A DNA stretch of 64,000 bases, from the NCBI RefSeq assembly GCF_001662875.1, contig NZ_JPVZ01000004.1, positions 62,001-126,000 of the forward strand, read 5' to 3'. Positions 18,990-28,147 of the stretch are shown piece by piece. The translations under genes were made by a program, and so were the position numbers. The notes below the pieces were generated by a model. The model searched no databases. It was not told where the DNA came from and saw nothing but the letters and a program-made list of their open reading frames with translations. Position 1 is the stretch's first letter, and each line of letters starts with the position of its first letter. The stretch comes from Thalassospira tepidiphila MCCC 1A03514. GTDB taxonomy: Bacteria; Pseudomonadota; Alphaproteobacteria; Rhodospirillales; Thalassospiraceae.

Positions 18990-19754
18990 ATGCAGCTCAA
19001 TCAGGTTCCCGCCATCATTACCGGCGGCGGCAGCGGCCTTGGTGCCGCCACCGCACGCACATTTGCGGTTGCAGGCGCGAAGGTCGCGGTGTTTGATCGC
19101 AACGGTGACGCCGCCAAACGAGTCGCAAGTGAAACCGGCGGAATTGGCCTGGAAGTCGACGTCTCTGACCGAAGCTCGGTCGAAGCTGCATTCAAGACCG
19201 TGAAACAAAATCTTGGCCTGCCGCGCATCCTTGTGAATTGCGCTGGCATTGGCACCGCCAACCGCATTTTGCCACGCGATGGCAGCCTTCCGATTGATGA
19301 TTTTATCAAAACACTGAACGTCAATCTGACCGGCAGCTACATCACCATGAGCTATGCCGCGCAGTTGCTGTCGGAGGCCACCCCGGTAAATGACGATGGC
19401 GAACGCGGCGTGATCATCAATACATCATCCGTCGGGTATGAAGACGGGCAGATCGGCCAGTGCGCCTATGCGGCATCAAAGGGCGGGATTGCCTCGATGA
19501 CGTTGCCAGCCGCGCGCGAGTTGGCGCGGATCGGCGTGCGGGTGATGGCGATTGCGCCGGGTCTTTTTTCCACCGCAATGACCGACACCCTGCCCGAGGA
19601 AGCCCGTCAGGCGATTGAAGCCAACATTCCGTTTCCCAAGCGGCTGGGCAAGGCGCAGGAATATGCCGACCTCGCCCGCCATATCGTCGAAAATACCATG
19701 CTGAATGGCACAGTCGTCAGAATCGACGGCGCGGTTCGCCTGCAGGCAAAATAA
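18990..19754 (+). CDS. SDR-family 3-hydroxyacyl-CoA dehydrogenase-like oxidoreductase
   Basis: Short-chain dehydrogenase, 254 residues, NAD(H)-dependent. Cofactor motif TGGGSGLG near residue 10, Asp in VFDRN (NAD preference), NCAG near 85, catalytic Ser in NTSSVGYEDG and YAASK near 160. The sequence resembles type-2 3-hydroxyacyl-CoA dehydrogenases (17-beta-HSD10 class), including APGLFSTAM and the C-terminal NGTVVRIDGAVRL. I chose the ATG at 18990, next to GGTAAGGAA, over an upstream TTG. In the cluster it would oxidise a 3-hydroxy-3-arylpropionyl-CoA. First gene of the rightward unit; operator 2 lies directly before it. Confidence 0.88.
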   Translation: MQLNQVPAIITGGGSGLGAATARTFAVAGAKVAVFDRNGDAAKRVASETGGIGLEVDVSDRSSVEAAFKTVKQNLGLPRILVNCAGIGTANRILPRDGSLPIDDFIKTLNVNLTGSYITMSYAAQLLSEATPVNDDGERGVIINTSSVGYEDGQIGQCAYAASKGGIASMTLPAARELARIGVRVMAIAPGLFSTAMTDTLPEEARQAIEANIPFPKRLGKAQEYADLARHIVENTMLNGTVVRIDGAVRLQAK

Positions 19755-19786
19755 AGACCAGATTGCTTTACGTAAGGAACAAGAAC

Positions 19787-20566
19787 ATGACCAACGGCGC
19801 GAATGACGTATTGAACGTCGCAATCAACGGATCGATTGCCCGTTTGACCATCACGCGACCTGAAAAGCGTAACGCGGTCAGCGATACTTTGATGGCAGCA
19901 CTTGAGGCGTTTTTTGCCAATCCGCCCGAAGGGGTGCGGGTTGTTATCCTGGCTGGTGAAGGCGGGCATTTTTCAGCCGGGCTTGATTTGGCCGAGCATG
20001 TTGCACGAAATGCCGCCGATACCATGCGCCATTCACGCAACTGGCACCGCATCATGGATATGATCCAGTATGGTGGATTGCCGGTGATTTCCTTGCTTAA
20101 GGGGGCGGTCATCGGCGGTGGCCTTGAACTGGCCAGTGCGACCCATATCCGTATTGCCGATGAAACAACGTTTTTCCAGCTTCCCGAAGGGCGCCGTGGC
20201 ATTTTCGTTGGCGGCGGCGCATCGGTCCGGGTCGGCCGTATTCTGGGCGCGGATCGCATGATCGAGATGATGCTGACCGGGCGCAAATACAACGCCGAAG
20301 ACGGCCTTCGCCTTGGCCTGACCCACTATGTTTGTGACAGCGAGGAAGCCGCCGAAGCAAAGGCCATCGAGCTTGCCAATACGGTTGCCGAAAATGCGCA
20401 GCTTTCGAACTATGTCATGATCCAGGCCCTGTCACGGATCGAAGACATGGCAAAAACCGATGGCCTGTTTACCGAAAGCCTGTGTGCCGCCCTGACCCAG
20501 ACCAGCGAAGATGCACAGGAAGGATTGAAGGCGTTTCTTGAAAAACGTGCACCTAATTTCAAGTAA
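19787..20566 (+). CDS. Crotonase-family enoyl-CoA hydratase
   Basis: Enoyl-CoA hydratase/isomerase superfamily protein, 259 residues. The two oxyanion-hole segments are visible (HFSAGLDLAEH and KGAVIGGGLELAS), and both acidic positions of hydratases are kept (GGGLE and FQLPEGRRG). The start is the ATG at 19787 behind GTAAGGAAC; an upstream TTG adds eight unlikely residues. It follows the SDR gene by 32 bp. It would hydrate a cinnamoyl-type CoA thioester. It could instead be a hydratase-lyase releasing an aromatic aldehyde, but an SDR, a thiolase and a benzoyl-CoA-type thioesterase in the locus favour beta-oxidation. Confidence 0.87.
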   Translation: MTNGANDVLNVAINGSIARLTITRPEKRNAVSDTLMAALEAFFANPPEGVRVVILAGEGGHFSAGLDLAEHVARNAADTMRHSRNWHRIMDMIQYGGLPVISLLKGAVIGGGLELASATHIRIADETTFFQLPEGRRGIFVGGGASVRVGRILGADRMIEMMLTGRKYNAEDGLRLGLTHYVCDSEEAAEAKAIELANTVAENAQLSNYVMIQALSRIEDMAKTDGLFTESLCAALTQTSEDAQEGLKAFLEKRAPNFK

Positions 20567-20580
20567 CCGCCTATAACAGA

Positions 20581-20598
20581 GCCGCAGATAATTGCGGC
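20581..20598 (+). other. Hairpin after the crotonase gene
   Basis: GCCGCA and TGCGGC pair around a 6-nt loop just after the crotonase stop. There is no T-run. It probably protects or partly ends the upstream message before the TRAP binding-protein gene. Confidence 0.4.
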
Positions 20599-20722
20599 CA
20601 TCAGATCGCATACCATAAGATCAAGGATCGGCAAGAAACCGCACAAAGCGGACGCCAGAACAATCAGGAAGGAACAGGGCCACCCAAAAAACCGGTGCGC
20701 CCATAATGTGAGGAGACGTTCG

Positions 20723-21775
20723 ATGTCAGGATTTTCCGTTAATCGCCGCCAGATGCTCGGCATCATGGGCGGCGCACTTGCAGCCCCTGCAATCATTGGC
20801 AAGGCACGTGCAGCCGAAGTGACCCTTCGTCTGCATCATATGTTGCCGCCGGTGGCACCGATGCACAAGGCGTTCTTCGAACCGTGGTCCAAGACCATCC
20901 GCGAACAGTCCGATGGCCGTATCGATATTCAGATCTTCCCGGCCATGCAGCTTGGCGGCAAACCGCCGCAGCTTGCCGAACAGGTGGCAAACAACGTTGT
21001 GGATATCGCCTGGACGCTAACCGTCTACACGCCGGGTCGTTATCCGATTTCCGAAACGCTGAGCCTGCCGTTCATGGTGACAACCGCTGAGGCAACATCG
21101 GTTGCCATGCACAAGTTCATGGATGAATTTGGTCAGGACGAATACCGCGGCATGAAGCCATTGGCCTATCATGTTCATGCCGGTGGCAAGTTCCACATGC
21201 GCGACAAGGCGATTGAAAATCAGGCGGATCTTGACGGCCTGCAAATCCGCGCCCCGAACCAGAATGTCGGTAAGGCCCTGTCCATTCTGGGGGCTGAGCC
21301 GGTCTTCTTCCCGGTCACGGAAATGGCTGTCGGCCTTGCCAATGGCGTGATTGATGGCACATGCCTGCCTTATGAAGTGGTTCCGGCCTTCAAACTTCAT
21401 GAATTGACGTCGGTGCATTGCGCCCCGGCAGAAGGCGGACGTGGTCTTTATGCCAACTCGTTTGCGCTTTTGATGGCGGGCAATGCCTATGACAGTATGC
21501 CAGATGATCTGAAAGCGGTGATTGATGCCAATTCCGGTATCGATCTGTCACGCCAGATTGGCAAACAGTTCGATAGCTTTGAATCGGTTGGCTACAAAAT
21601 GTGTGCTGATCGCGGCAACAAGTTCGTCGAGATTCCCAAAGACGAAATTGAACGCTGGCAGTCCGCGACCCAGCCGGTCGTCGATGAGTGGATCGAGACC
21701 CTCAATGATGCCGGACATGATGGCAAGGCGATGATTGATCGCCTTAATCAGCTGATCGACGCCGAGACCGCCTGA
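20723..21775 (+). CDS. TRAP transporter substrate-binding protein, DctP family
   Basis: Periplasmic receptor, 350 residues. Leader NRRQMLGIMGGALAAPAIIG with KARA-AE cleavage near residue 30 looks like a Tat signal. Mature segments: RLHHMLPPVAPMHKAFFEPW, IFPAMQLGGKPPQLAEQV, and the DctP ligand-Arg region DLDGLQIRAPNQNVGKAL. The ATG at 20723 is chosen because AGGAGA lies 6 nt upstream; the GTG at 20708 would overlap that site. It is the third gene of the rightward unit, 156 bp after the crotonase gene, and pairs with the permeases that follow. It probably binds the aromatic acid or a related organic acid; this is inference. Confidence 0.9.
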   Translation: MSGFSVNRRQMLGIMGGALAAPAIIGKARAAEVTLRLHHMLPPVAPMHKAFFEPWSKTIREQSDGRIDIQIFPAMQLGGKPPQLAEQVANNVVDIAWTLTVYTPGRYPISETLSLPFMVTTAEATSVAMHKFMDEFGQDEYRGMKPLAYHVHAGGKFHMRDKAIENQADLDGLQIRAPNQNVGKALSILGAEPVFFPVTEMAVGLANGVIDGTCLPYEVVPAFKLHELTSVHCAPAEGGRGLYANSFALLMAGNAYDSMPDDLKAVIDANSGIDLSRQIGKQFDSFESVGYKMCADRGNKFVEIPKDEIERWQSATQPVVDEWIETLNDAGHDGKAMIDRLNQLIDAETA

Positions 21776-21776
21776 C

Positions 21777-22337
21777 ATGTCAGGAGCCACCCGTGATCAC
21801 AATGGGCGCGGCAATCGCGCTGCGCCCATTTATTTTCTTGGTCAGTTTGTTGATCGTGCCTGCATTGCATCCGCTACTGTTGCGGGTGCCGTCATGCTTG
21901 CTGTCGCCGTCACGGTAACGCTATCAGTGACGATGCGATATATCGGCATTGGCGGCATTCGTGGTGACTTTGAAATTGTCGAAATGGGATGCGGGATTGC
22001 CGCATTTCTGTTTTTGCCGTTGTGCCAGCGCAAGGGCAACCATGTCATGGTCGACATTTTCAGCATGGCCTTCCCCCAACGCACCCGCACCATTCTGGAT
22101 CAACTCTGGGAGATCCTGTTCTGTTGTGGCTGGGTGATTATTTCCTGGCGGGTCGCTTACGGCCTGATTGATATGTTTGATTATAACGACCGCAGCATGC
22201 TTTTGAGAATGCCCACCTGGATTATCTACGGCTTCGCACTGTTCGGACTTGGGCTTTCAGCCCTGACCGCCTTGTCGAACGTGATCGAACAGTTTGTTCG
22301 CCCAACCACCTCATCGCAAACGGATGCCCCACAATGA
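21777..22337 (+). CDS. TRAP transporter small permease, DctQ family
   Basis: Small membrane subunit, 186 residues, four hydrophobic helices after a 20-residue charged N-terminus. Segments REGDF-like (GIRGDFEIVEMGCGIAAF) and QRKGNHVMVDIF are typical of DctQ. It begins one base after the receptor gene stop and ends in an ATGA overlap with dctM. No clear ribosome site, so translational coupling to the receptor gene is likely. Confidence 0.87.
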   Translation: MSGATRDHNGRGNRAAPIYFLGQFVDRACIASATVAGAVMLAVAVTVTLSVTMRYIGIGGIRGDFEIVEMGCGIAAFLFLPLCQRKGNHVMVDIFSMAFPQRTRTILDQLWEILFCCGWVIISWRVAYGLIDMFDYNDRSMLLRMPTWIIYGFALFGLGLSALTALSNVIEQFVRPTTSSQTDAPQ

Positions 22338-23656
22338 GCCCGGTTGAAATCAGCATCATTATGGTCGTCGTCCTGCTGGCGCTTATTTTCCTGCGCATGC
22401 CGATTGCATTGGCGATGGCCGTTGTCGGGGCGGGCGGGTATGTCGTTCTGTCGGGATGGTTGCCGCTGTCGGCTTATCTCAAGACCGCAATTGTCGATAA
22501 ATACATTTCCTATGACCTTGCCGTCATTCCGCTGTTTATCCTGATGGGGCAGATCGCCACCCGGACGGGCATCAGCCGGGCGATCTTTACCGCATCCAAT
22601 GCCTGGCTTGGTCATTGGCGGGGCGGACTTGCCATGGCATCGGTTGCCGGCTGTGCGGCATTTGGGTCGATTTGCGGATCCTCGATTGCGACCGCAACCA
22701 CCATGGGCCGGGTGGCCCTGCCCGAAATGCGGCGCCACGGATATTCCGGCGCACTTGGGGCCGGAACACTTGCCGCGGGTGGCACGCTTGGCATCCTGAT
22801 CCCGCCGTCGGTGGTTTTGATCATTTATGCCCTTCTGACCGAACAGAACATCGTCAAACTGTTCCTGGCCGCGACCATTCCGGGGCTTCTGGCCGTTCTT
22901 GGCTTTATTCTGGCGATTGGCGTTTACGTTCGCCTGTTCCCCGAAGAAGGCCCGGCCCATGCGGGGCTTCCGATGCGCGAACGCATCCGGTCGCTTGGCG
23001 GGATCTGGCATGTTGCGCTTGTTTTCATTGCCGTTCTGGGCGGGATTTATGGCGGTGTCTTCACCCCTGCCGAGGGGGCATCTGTTGGTGTGGTCCTGAT
23101 TGCGCTGACCGGTTTTCTGATGCGCAGCCTTTCGGTGAAAGGCCTTTTTGAATGCGTGATCGAGACTGCCGGGACCACGGCGATGATCTTTGCCATCATT
23201 TTTGGCGCGGATCTTTTCAATGTCGCGCTTGCCCTGACCCGGGTGCCGACCATGGCGGCCGAGTGGGTCGGCACGGCCGGGATCGCACCGATGACGGTTC
23301 TGATGGTGGTGATCCTGTTTTACATCGTCATGGGGTGCATCATGGACAGCTTGTCGATGATCCTTTTGACCGTGCCGGTGTTTTTCCCTGCCTTCATGGC
23401 GATGGATTTCGGTATGGATCCGACCCATCAGGCGCTGTGGTTTGGTATCATCACCCTGATTGTTGTCGAACTGGGGATGATCACACCCCCGGTCGGGCTT
23501 AATCTGTTTATGATATCAGCGATGGCACCCGATATTCCGACCCGCAAGATTTTCCGCGGGGCGGTGCCGTTCCTGCTGGTCGAGTGCCTGCGCATCGCGA
23601 TCATTGTCGCGTTCCCGGTACTGACATTCTGGCTGGTGGATATCGTCACAGGATAG
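22334..23656 (+). CDS. TRAP transporter large permease, DctM family
   Basis: Large channel subunit, 440 residues of regular DctM type. Seen: FGSICGSSIATATTMGRVAL, GGTLGILIPPSVVLIIYALL, GVFTPAEGASVGVVLIAL and ELGMITPPVGLNLFMI. Together with the two preceding proteins it forms the second TRAP system of this catabolic locus. It is clearly similar to, but not a recent copy of, the large permease at 12450. Confidence 0.92.
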   Translation: MSPVEISIIMVVVLLALIFLRMPIALAMAVVGAGGYVVLSGWLPLSAYLKTAIVDKYISYDLAVIPLFILMGQIATRTGISRAIFTASNAWLGHWRGGLAMASVAGCAAFGSICGSSIATATTMGRVALPEMRRHGYSGALGAGTLAAGGTLGILIPPSVVLIIYALLTEQNIVKLFLAATIPGLLAVLGFILAIGVYVRLFPEEGPAHAGLPMRERIRSLGGIWHVALVFIAVLGGIYGGVFTPAEGASVGVVLIALTGFLMRSLSVKGLFECVIETAGTTAMIFAIIFGADLFNVALALTRVPTMAAEWVGTAGIAPMTVLMVVILFYIVMGCIMDSLSMILLTVPVFFPAFMAMDFGMDPTHQALWFGIITLIVVELGMITPPVGLNLFMISAMAPDIPTRKIFRGAVPFLLVECLRIAIIVAFPVLTFWLVDIVTG

Positions 23657-23670
23657 CCGCGTCCAAAAAG

Positions 23671-24162
23671 ATGGAGACACCGTTGCAAGCAAACAAAAAG
23701 AAGAAAAACGATACGGATACCGGTATTGCCGGATTGTCGCCCGACAGTCCGCTGCGGGGCTTTGTCGGCTATAACCTCAAGCGTGCCTATATGTCGATCC
23801 ATAGCGATTTTGTCGCCAGCCTGACGCATCTTGATCTGAAGCCGACGACCTATAGTGCGCTTGCCATCATCAATGAAAACCCAGACATCAGTCAGACCGA
23901 TCTGGCCAGGTCCCTTGCCATGGAACGGTCGAACATTGTCGTCATGGTCGATGAACTTCAGGCGCGCGGATTAATCGTGCGCAACAAGGTGCCAACCGAT
24001 CGTCGTGTCTATGCGCTGCGCACCACCGCCAAGGGGATCGAGCTTTTCCTTGAGGCCAGCCGTGCGGTTCAAAAGCATGAAGACAAACTTCTGGAAGGCT
24101 TCGATCCCGAAGAACGCGCACACCTTGTAGAGATGCTGATCCGTATTCAGCAGGTCAAATAA
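23671..24162 (+). CDS. MarR-family transcriptional regulator
   Basis: MarR-type winged-helix regulator, 163 residues. Recognition region DISQTDLARSLAMERSNIVVMVDELQARGLIVRNKVPTDRR-like wing lies at about 70-115, with dimerisation helices at both ends. The ATG at 23671 gives METPLQANKKKK; the open frame continues upstream inside dctM and is not used. MarR proteins of this kind (for example CouR in Rhodopseudomonas) sense aryl-CoA thioesters and repress phenylpropanoid genes. The two palindromes at 18777 and 18956 are the probable targets. The assignment of ligand and operator is inference. Confidence 0.88.
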   Translation: METPLQANKKKKNDTDTGIAGLSPDSPLRGFVGYNLKRAYMSIHSDFVASLTHLDLKPTTYSALAIINENPDISQTDLARSLAMERSNIVVMVDELQARGLIVRNKVPTDRRVYALRTTAKGIELFLEASRAVQKHEDKLLEGFDPEERAHLVEMLIRIQQVK

Positions 24163-24184
24163 CGCTTAGATCAGGTAAGGTTCC

Positions 24185-24646
24185 ATGTTGCGACTGTCCC
24201 GTGAAATCCGTGTTGAATGGGGTCACTGTGACCCGGCCCGGATTGTCTATAACCCGAACTTCTATGACTGGATGGAAGGCGGACTTCTGGCCTTGCTTTC
24301 AGTTGCCGGGTTCGACCTTGCCACAATGATCGCAAAGGACGTGGATTTTCGCGGAACGCCGCTTGTGCGTGGTGATGCCAGTTTTATGGCGCCTGCCCGG
24401 GTCGGGGATTTGATCGTGCACCATGTCGAAGTATCACGCTGGGGCGGGAAATCGTTCGACCTTTCCCATCGCTTTACGCTGGGTGAAACCACCTTGCTTG
24501 AAGGATCACAAACCCGCGTCTGGGGTCGCGCCAACCCGGACAACCCGGCAAGTCTGGCGGCTGTTCCCGTGCCCGATGCGGTCAAGGCTGCCTTGTCAGA
24601 AGACAAAGTTATCCGCCTGACACTCCATCAGGAAACGCAAGTTTAA
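24185..24646 (+). CDS. 4-hydroxybenzoyl-CoA-type thioesterase (hotdog fold)
   Basis: Acyl-CoA thioesterase of the 4HBT family, 153 residues, single hotdog domain. The family signature WGHCDPARIVYNPNFYDWME carries the catalytic Asp (residue 16), matching the Pseudomonas 4-hydroxybenzoyl-CoA thioesterase pattern. It should hydrolyse an aroyl-CoA (for example 4-hydroxybenzoyl-CoA) to the free acid and CoA. It lies between marR and the acyl-CoA dehydrogenase gene on one strand. Together with ligase, hydratase, dehydrogenase and thiolase it completes a beta-oxidative cinnamate-to-benzoate route. Confidence 0.87.
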   Translation: MLRLSREIRVEWGHCDPARIVYNPNFYDWMEGGLLALLSVAGFDLATMIAKDVDFRGTPLVRGDASFMAPARVGDLIVHHVEVSRWGGKSFDLSHRFTLGETTLLEGSQTRVWGRANPDNPASLAAVPVPDAVKAALSEDKVIRLTLHQETQV

Positions 24647-24657
24647 GAGACGCTGTC

Positions 24658-26280
24658 GTGATCCCCTTCAAAGCGCCGATTGACGATATTCTGTTTACCC
24701 TGTCAGTGACCGGCGATGAAAACCGCGCCGCAGATCAGGGCTTTGACGCGGAAATCACCAGCGAAATTCTGGATCATTTTGCCCGCTTTGCCGAAGACGT
24801 CATCGCCCCGATTGATGAGCCGGGCGATCAGGAAGGCTGCCGGATCGAAAATGGCCGGGTCCGGATGCCATCGGGTTTTATCAACGCCTATCAGGCCTAT
24901 GTCGAACAGGGATGGCAGTCGATTTCACTGGCTGAGGAATTTGGTGGTCAGGGCGCCCCGGCCACCGTCTGTGGCGCGATCAGCGAAATACTGGCTGGGG
25001 CCTGTCATTCCTATCAGATGGTCACCGGACTAGTCCCCGGTGCAGCCAGACTGATTGCCCAATTTGGCACCGATGACCAACGGCAGACATGGCTTCCCAA
25101 ACTGGCATCAGGCAGCCATCTTGCCACCATGTGCCTGACCGAACCGCAAGCAGGATCGGACCTTTCAGACATCCGCACGGTCGCAAGCCAGCAACAAGAC
25201 GGCAGTTGGGTTCTGACCGGGGAGAAGATCTTTATCTCTGGTGGGGATCAGGATCTGAGTGATGAAATCGTGCATCTGGTTCTGGCGCGGACCGGCACCC
25301 GCGAAGACGGGGTTCGGGGGCTGACCCTTTTTCTCTGTCCGTCACATTCAAGCGAGACCGAACGCAACGCCATCACGGTCACCCGGATCGAAGAAAAGAT
25401 GGGTTTGCATGCCTCCCCCACCTGCCAACTGGCGTTTGATGGCGCAACCGCCACCCCGATTGGCCGGATTGGCAACGGGTTGATGTGCATGTTTACCATG
25501 ATGAACCATGCCCGCCTTGATGTCGCCTTGCAGGGTGTGGCGCACGCCACCCGCGCCCATCACATCGCCCAAAGCTACGCCGCGGAGCGCAAGCAGGGCC
25601 GCGACCGAAACACCGGCCAACCGATTGCAATCGATCAGCATCATGACGTTGCGCGCATGCTGGCACGTCAGGACATGCTTGCGATGACCGGCCGCTTGAT
25701 GGCCTATAAGACCTTTGCGTTGATGGAGACGGGTACAAATTCCGACCTGATCGAATTTCTGACCCCGATTTGCAAATCGTTCTGCACCGATGCCGGGGTC
25801 GAAGCCGCCCAGATCGGCATTCAGGTCCTTGGCGGTTATGGTTATTTGCGAGAATACCGGGTGGAACAAACATTGCGCGATGCGCGCATCTGCCAGATTT
25901 ACGAGGGCACAAACGGCATTCATTCCCTGACCCTTGCCGGTCGTTTGACCCGCCACAAGGACGGTGCAAGTGCCAAGGCGTTCGAGGCCCTGATCAGCGA
26001 CCTGATCGCTGGCACCCGCGGTAATACCGAGCTGGCAAAGCAGCTTTTGACATACTGGCAACAGATGACATCAGAAATCATCGCCAGCGACACGCCAGAG
26101 CAGTATGGCCAAGACTATATGCAAATCAGCGCGGCAACCTATGGCGTGGCACTTTGGACAGAACTGGCGGATCGACTTTCACCCGATCAAACCAGCCGCT
26201 ATGAGAAATGCATGGCGCAGGTAACGGAATGGGGTGCTGTGACACTCGCCTGCAGCACCGCACGTATGGCGCATCCCTAA
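24658..26280 (+). CDS. Acyl-CoA dehydrogenase
   Basis: FAD-dependent acyl-CoA dehydrogenase, 540 residues, of the longer type with an extra C-terminal domain and the N-terminal MIPFKAPIDDILFTL extension seen in FadE/DmdC-like proteins. Seen: MCLTEPQAGSDLSDIRT (FAD/substrate loop), GVRGLTLFL, LGGYGYLREYRVEQTLRDARI and the catalytic Glu at about 416 in IYEGTNGIHSL. The start is GTG at 24658, 11 bp after the thioesterase gene. In this cluster it would introduce the 2,3-double bond into dihydrocinnamoyl-type substrates, so saturated phenylpropanoids could enter the same route. It is the last gene of the unit. Confidence 0.9.
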   Translation: MIPFKAPIDDILFTLSVTGDENRAADQGFDAEITSEILDHFARFAEDVIAPIDEPGDQEGCRIENGRVRMPSGFINAYQAYVEQGWQSISLAEEFGGQGAPATVCGAISEILAGACHSYQMVTGLVPGAARLIAQFGTDDQRQTWLPKLASGSHLATMCLTEPQAGSDLSDIRTVASQQQDGSWVLTGEKIFISGGDQDLSDEIVHLVLARTGTREDGVRGLTLFLCPSHSSETERNAITVTRIEEKMGLHASPTCQLAFDGATATPIGRIGNGLMCMFTMMNHARLDVALQGVAHATRAHHIAQSYAAERKQGRDRNTGQPIAIDQHHDVARMLARQDMLAMTGRLMAYKTFALMETGTNSDLIEFLTPICKSFCTDAGVEAAQIGIQVLGGYGYLREYRVEQTLRDARICQIYEGTNGIHSLTLAGRLTRHKDGASAKAFEALISDLIAGTRGNTELAKQLLTYWQQMTSEIIASDTPEQYGQDYMQISAATYGVALWTELADRLSPDQTSRYEKCMAQVTEWGAVTLACSTARMAHP

Positions 26281-26392
26281 AGCCATGGATGCCTCCTCGC
26301 CGTCAAAATCGAGCATTTAAATTAAACACGTTTCTTTGGCACGTGGGCCAATTTATAGTTCGAGAACCGAGTCCTAATTCAAGGGAACGCTT

Positions 26393-28147
26393 TTGGCCGG
26401 TTTTCATTGGTCCCGAAATCAACGACTGAGCCTTGTCGGCCGATATACCTTGTTATCGGTAGGTGTTGTCGTGTGTGCGCTTCTGGCACTCAGTTTCTTT
26501 TATCAGCGCTTTTCCAATGAACTGATTGACCGTCTGACAGGCGAACGGCTCAGCGCGCAGGTCGCGGCAACGTCAAACAAACTTTCTGCCTTTCTAGATG
26601 CGCGCATCTATCAGTTGGTCACCCTGTCAAACCACCCGGCCCTGCCGGCCTTTATTGAAGCGCCGAACTCCCCGCAGGCTGAAGAAGCCCTGACCCTGCT
26701 TCGGGTGGAGGCAGATTCGCCTGACCTTTATGGTGTGCTGTTTTTTGACTGGTACGATAATCTTGATCGGCTGGTCGCAGGCCAAGCCGCGTCGGGACCG
26801 CCTTATTGGTCGAAAAACGGCTGGGATATTTCCGGCCTTCCACGTGTCGAACATGAAGGCATTGAGTTTATCGGCCCCAAATTGCCTGAAAATGGTAATT
26901 CCGGCTGGATTTTAATGCGTGCACATATTCGCGATACCGGCCTGGGGCAGAACACGTCTGTCGCCCTGCATGTGCGTCTGGCATCCCTAACCGAGCTTCT
27001 GGCAAGTGCCGGGGTATCGGGCGTGATTGATCCGCTTTTGCGCACGCCGGGCGGCATTGTTCTTGATGCGACGGGGCGCCCAACCGAGGTCACTAGCGAG
27101 CTAATTGAAGGCCCCAGCATCCTTCCGGGATGGAACCTTGTGATGAGTGTTCGACCGGGCACCATCCTGCAACCGATTGATGAAACGCGCTTTTGGCTAG
27201 CGGTGACAGCCGCCGTCATCATTGTGGTTATTCTGGCGATCTTTTTTGCCCTGTCACGCAGCCTGCGGCGGCGGGTCGATACGCTTGTTCAGGGGGCACA
27301 CAGTATTGCGTCGGGCGATCTGTATTACCGCCTGCCCGAAGGTCGCCGTCGCGATGAAATCAGCACGGTCGCCAAGGCCTTCAACACCATGGCATGGCAG
27401 CTTAAAGACCTGATTGATCGGACAGTACGCGCCGAAAAACTTGCCGTTCTGGGCCAGTTTGCCACCGGTGTCGCGCATGAGGTCCGCAATCCGCTGGCCA
27501 CCATGAAAACCACCGTTCAGGCCCTTGTGCGCAAGGAGCCCGATGGCGAGCGCAAAACACTTTTGGATGATATGGGCCACCAGATTGATCGTCTGTCACG
27601 CGTGGTGAATGATCTTCTGGCTTATGGCCGACCCGGTGAAGCCTGCCCGCAGGAAACCGAAATACGGGATCTGTTCCGACAGTCATCGCGCGTCCTGACC
27701 CCGGTCGCCGAAGAGGCCCAGGTGCGGTTTTACACCAGCGGCGATTCCCGCCTGACGATCTTTGTCGACCCGGATCAGGTGCTGCAGATCCTGCTAAATA
27801 TCGGGATCAATGCCATTCAGGCCTGCCAGCCCGGTGGCACGGTGAGCCTGCGCGCAGAACGCCACAAGGATCAGGTCGAGATCCGCGTCACCGATGATGG
27901 TTCGGGCATCCCCAAAGAGCATTTGCTTGACGTCGTGCAGCCATTTTTTACCATGAAAAGCAAAGGAACCGGACTTGGCCTGACAATCAGCCAACAACTG
28001 GTCGAGTCAAATAACGGTTCAATCAATATTGAAAGTGCCCCGCAAGAGGGCACGACAATCACATTGAAGTTCCCGGCAACGAAATCGGAAACTTCAAAGG
28101 AGGAAACATCTAAAAATGCCCCGCCAGATCAGGATTCTGATCGTTGA
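26393..28147 (+). CDS. Membrane sensor histidine kinase
   Basis: Sensor kinase, 584 residues. A transmembrane helix at about 17-37, a periplasmic sensor region of about 225 residues with no domain I recognise, a second helix at about 265-287, HAMP (288-340), HisKA with the phospho-accepting His at about 362 (GVAHEVRNPL), and HATPase_c with N (NIGINAIQACQ), G1 (DDGSGIPKEHL) and G2 (KGTGLGLTISQQ) boxes. TTG start behind AAGGGA at 7-nt spacing. The 3' end overlaps the response regulator gene by 32 bp, so they form a cognate pair. It probably senses the compound imported by the adjacent ABC system. Confidence 0.9.
   Translation: MAGFHWSRNQRLSLVGRYTLLSVGVVVCALLALSFFYQRFSNELIDRLTGERLSAQVAATSNKLSAFLDARIYQLVTLSNHPALPAFIEAPNSPQAEEALTLLRVEADSPDLYGVLFFDWYDNLDRLVAGQAASGPPYWSKNGWDISGLPRVEHEGIEFIGPKLPENGNSGWILMRAHIRDTGLGQNTSVALHVRLASLTELLASAGVSGVIDPLLRTPGGIVLDATGRPTEVTSELIEGPSILPGWNLVMSVRPGTILQPIDETRFWLAVTAAVIIVVILAIFFALSRSLRRRVDTLVQGAHSIASGDLYYRLPEGRRRDEISTVAKAFNTMAWQLKDLIDRTVRAEKLAVLGQFATGVAHEVRNPLATMKTTVQALVRKEPDGERKTLLDDMGHQIDRLSRVVNDLLAYGRPGEACPQETEIRDLFRQSSRVLTPVAEEAQVRFYTSGDSRLTIFVDPDQVLQILLNIGINAIQACQPGGTVSLRAERHKDQVEIRVTDDGSGIPKEHLLDVVQPFFTMKSKGTGLGLTISQQLVESNNGSINIESAPQEGTTITLKFPATKSETSKEETSKNAPPDQDSDR

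Noticed and set aside
22226..23428. Long leftward open frame opposite the TRAP large permease gene
   Set aside because: Its product is mostly His/Arg/Asp/Gly-rich low-complexity sequence, the mirror of a hydrophobic membrane-protein gene. A similar mirror frame lies opposite the permease at 12450.
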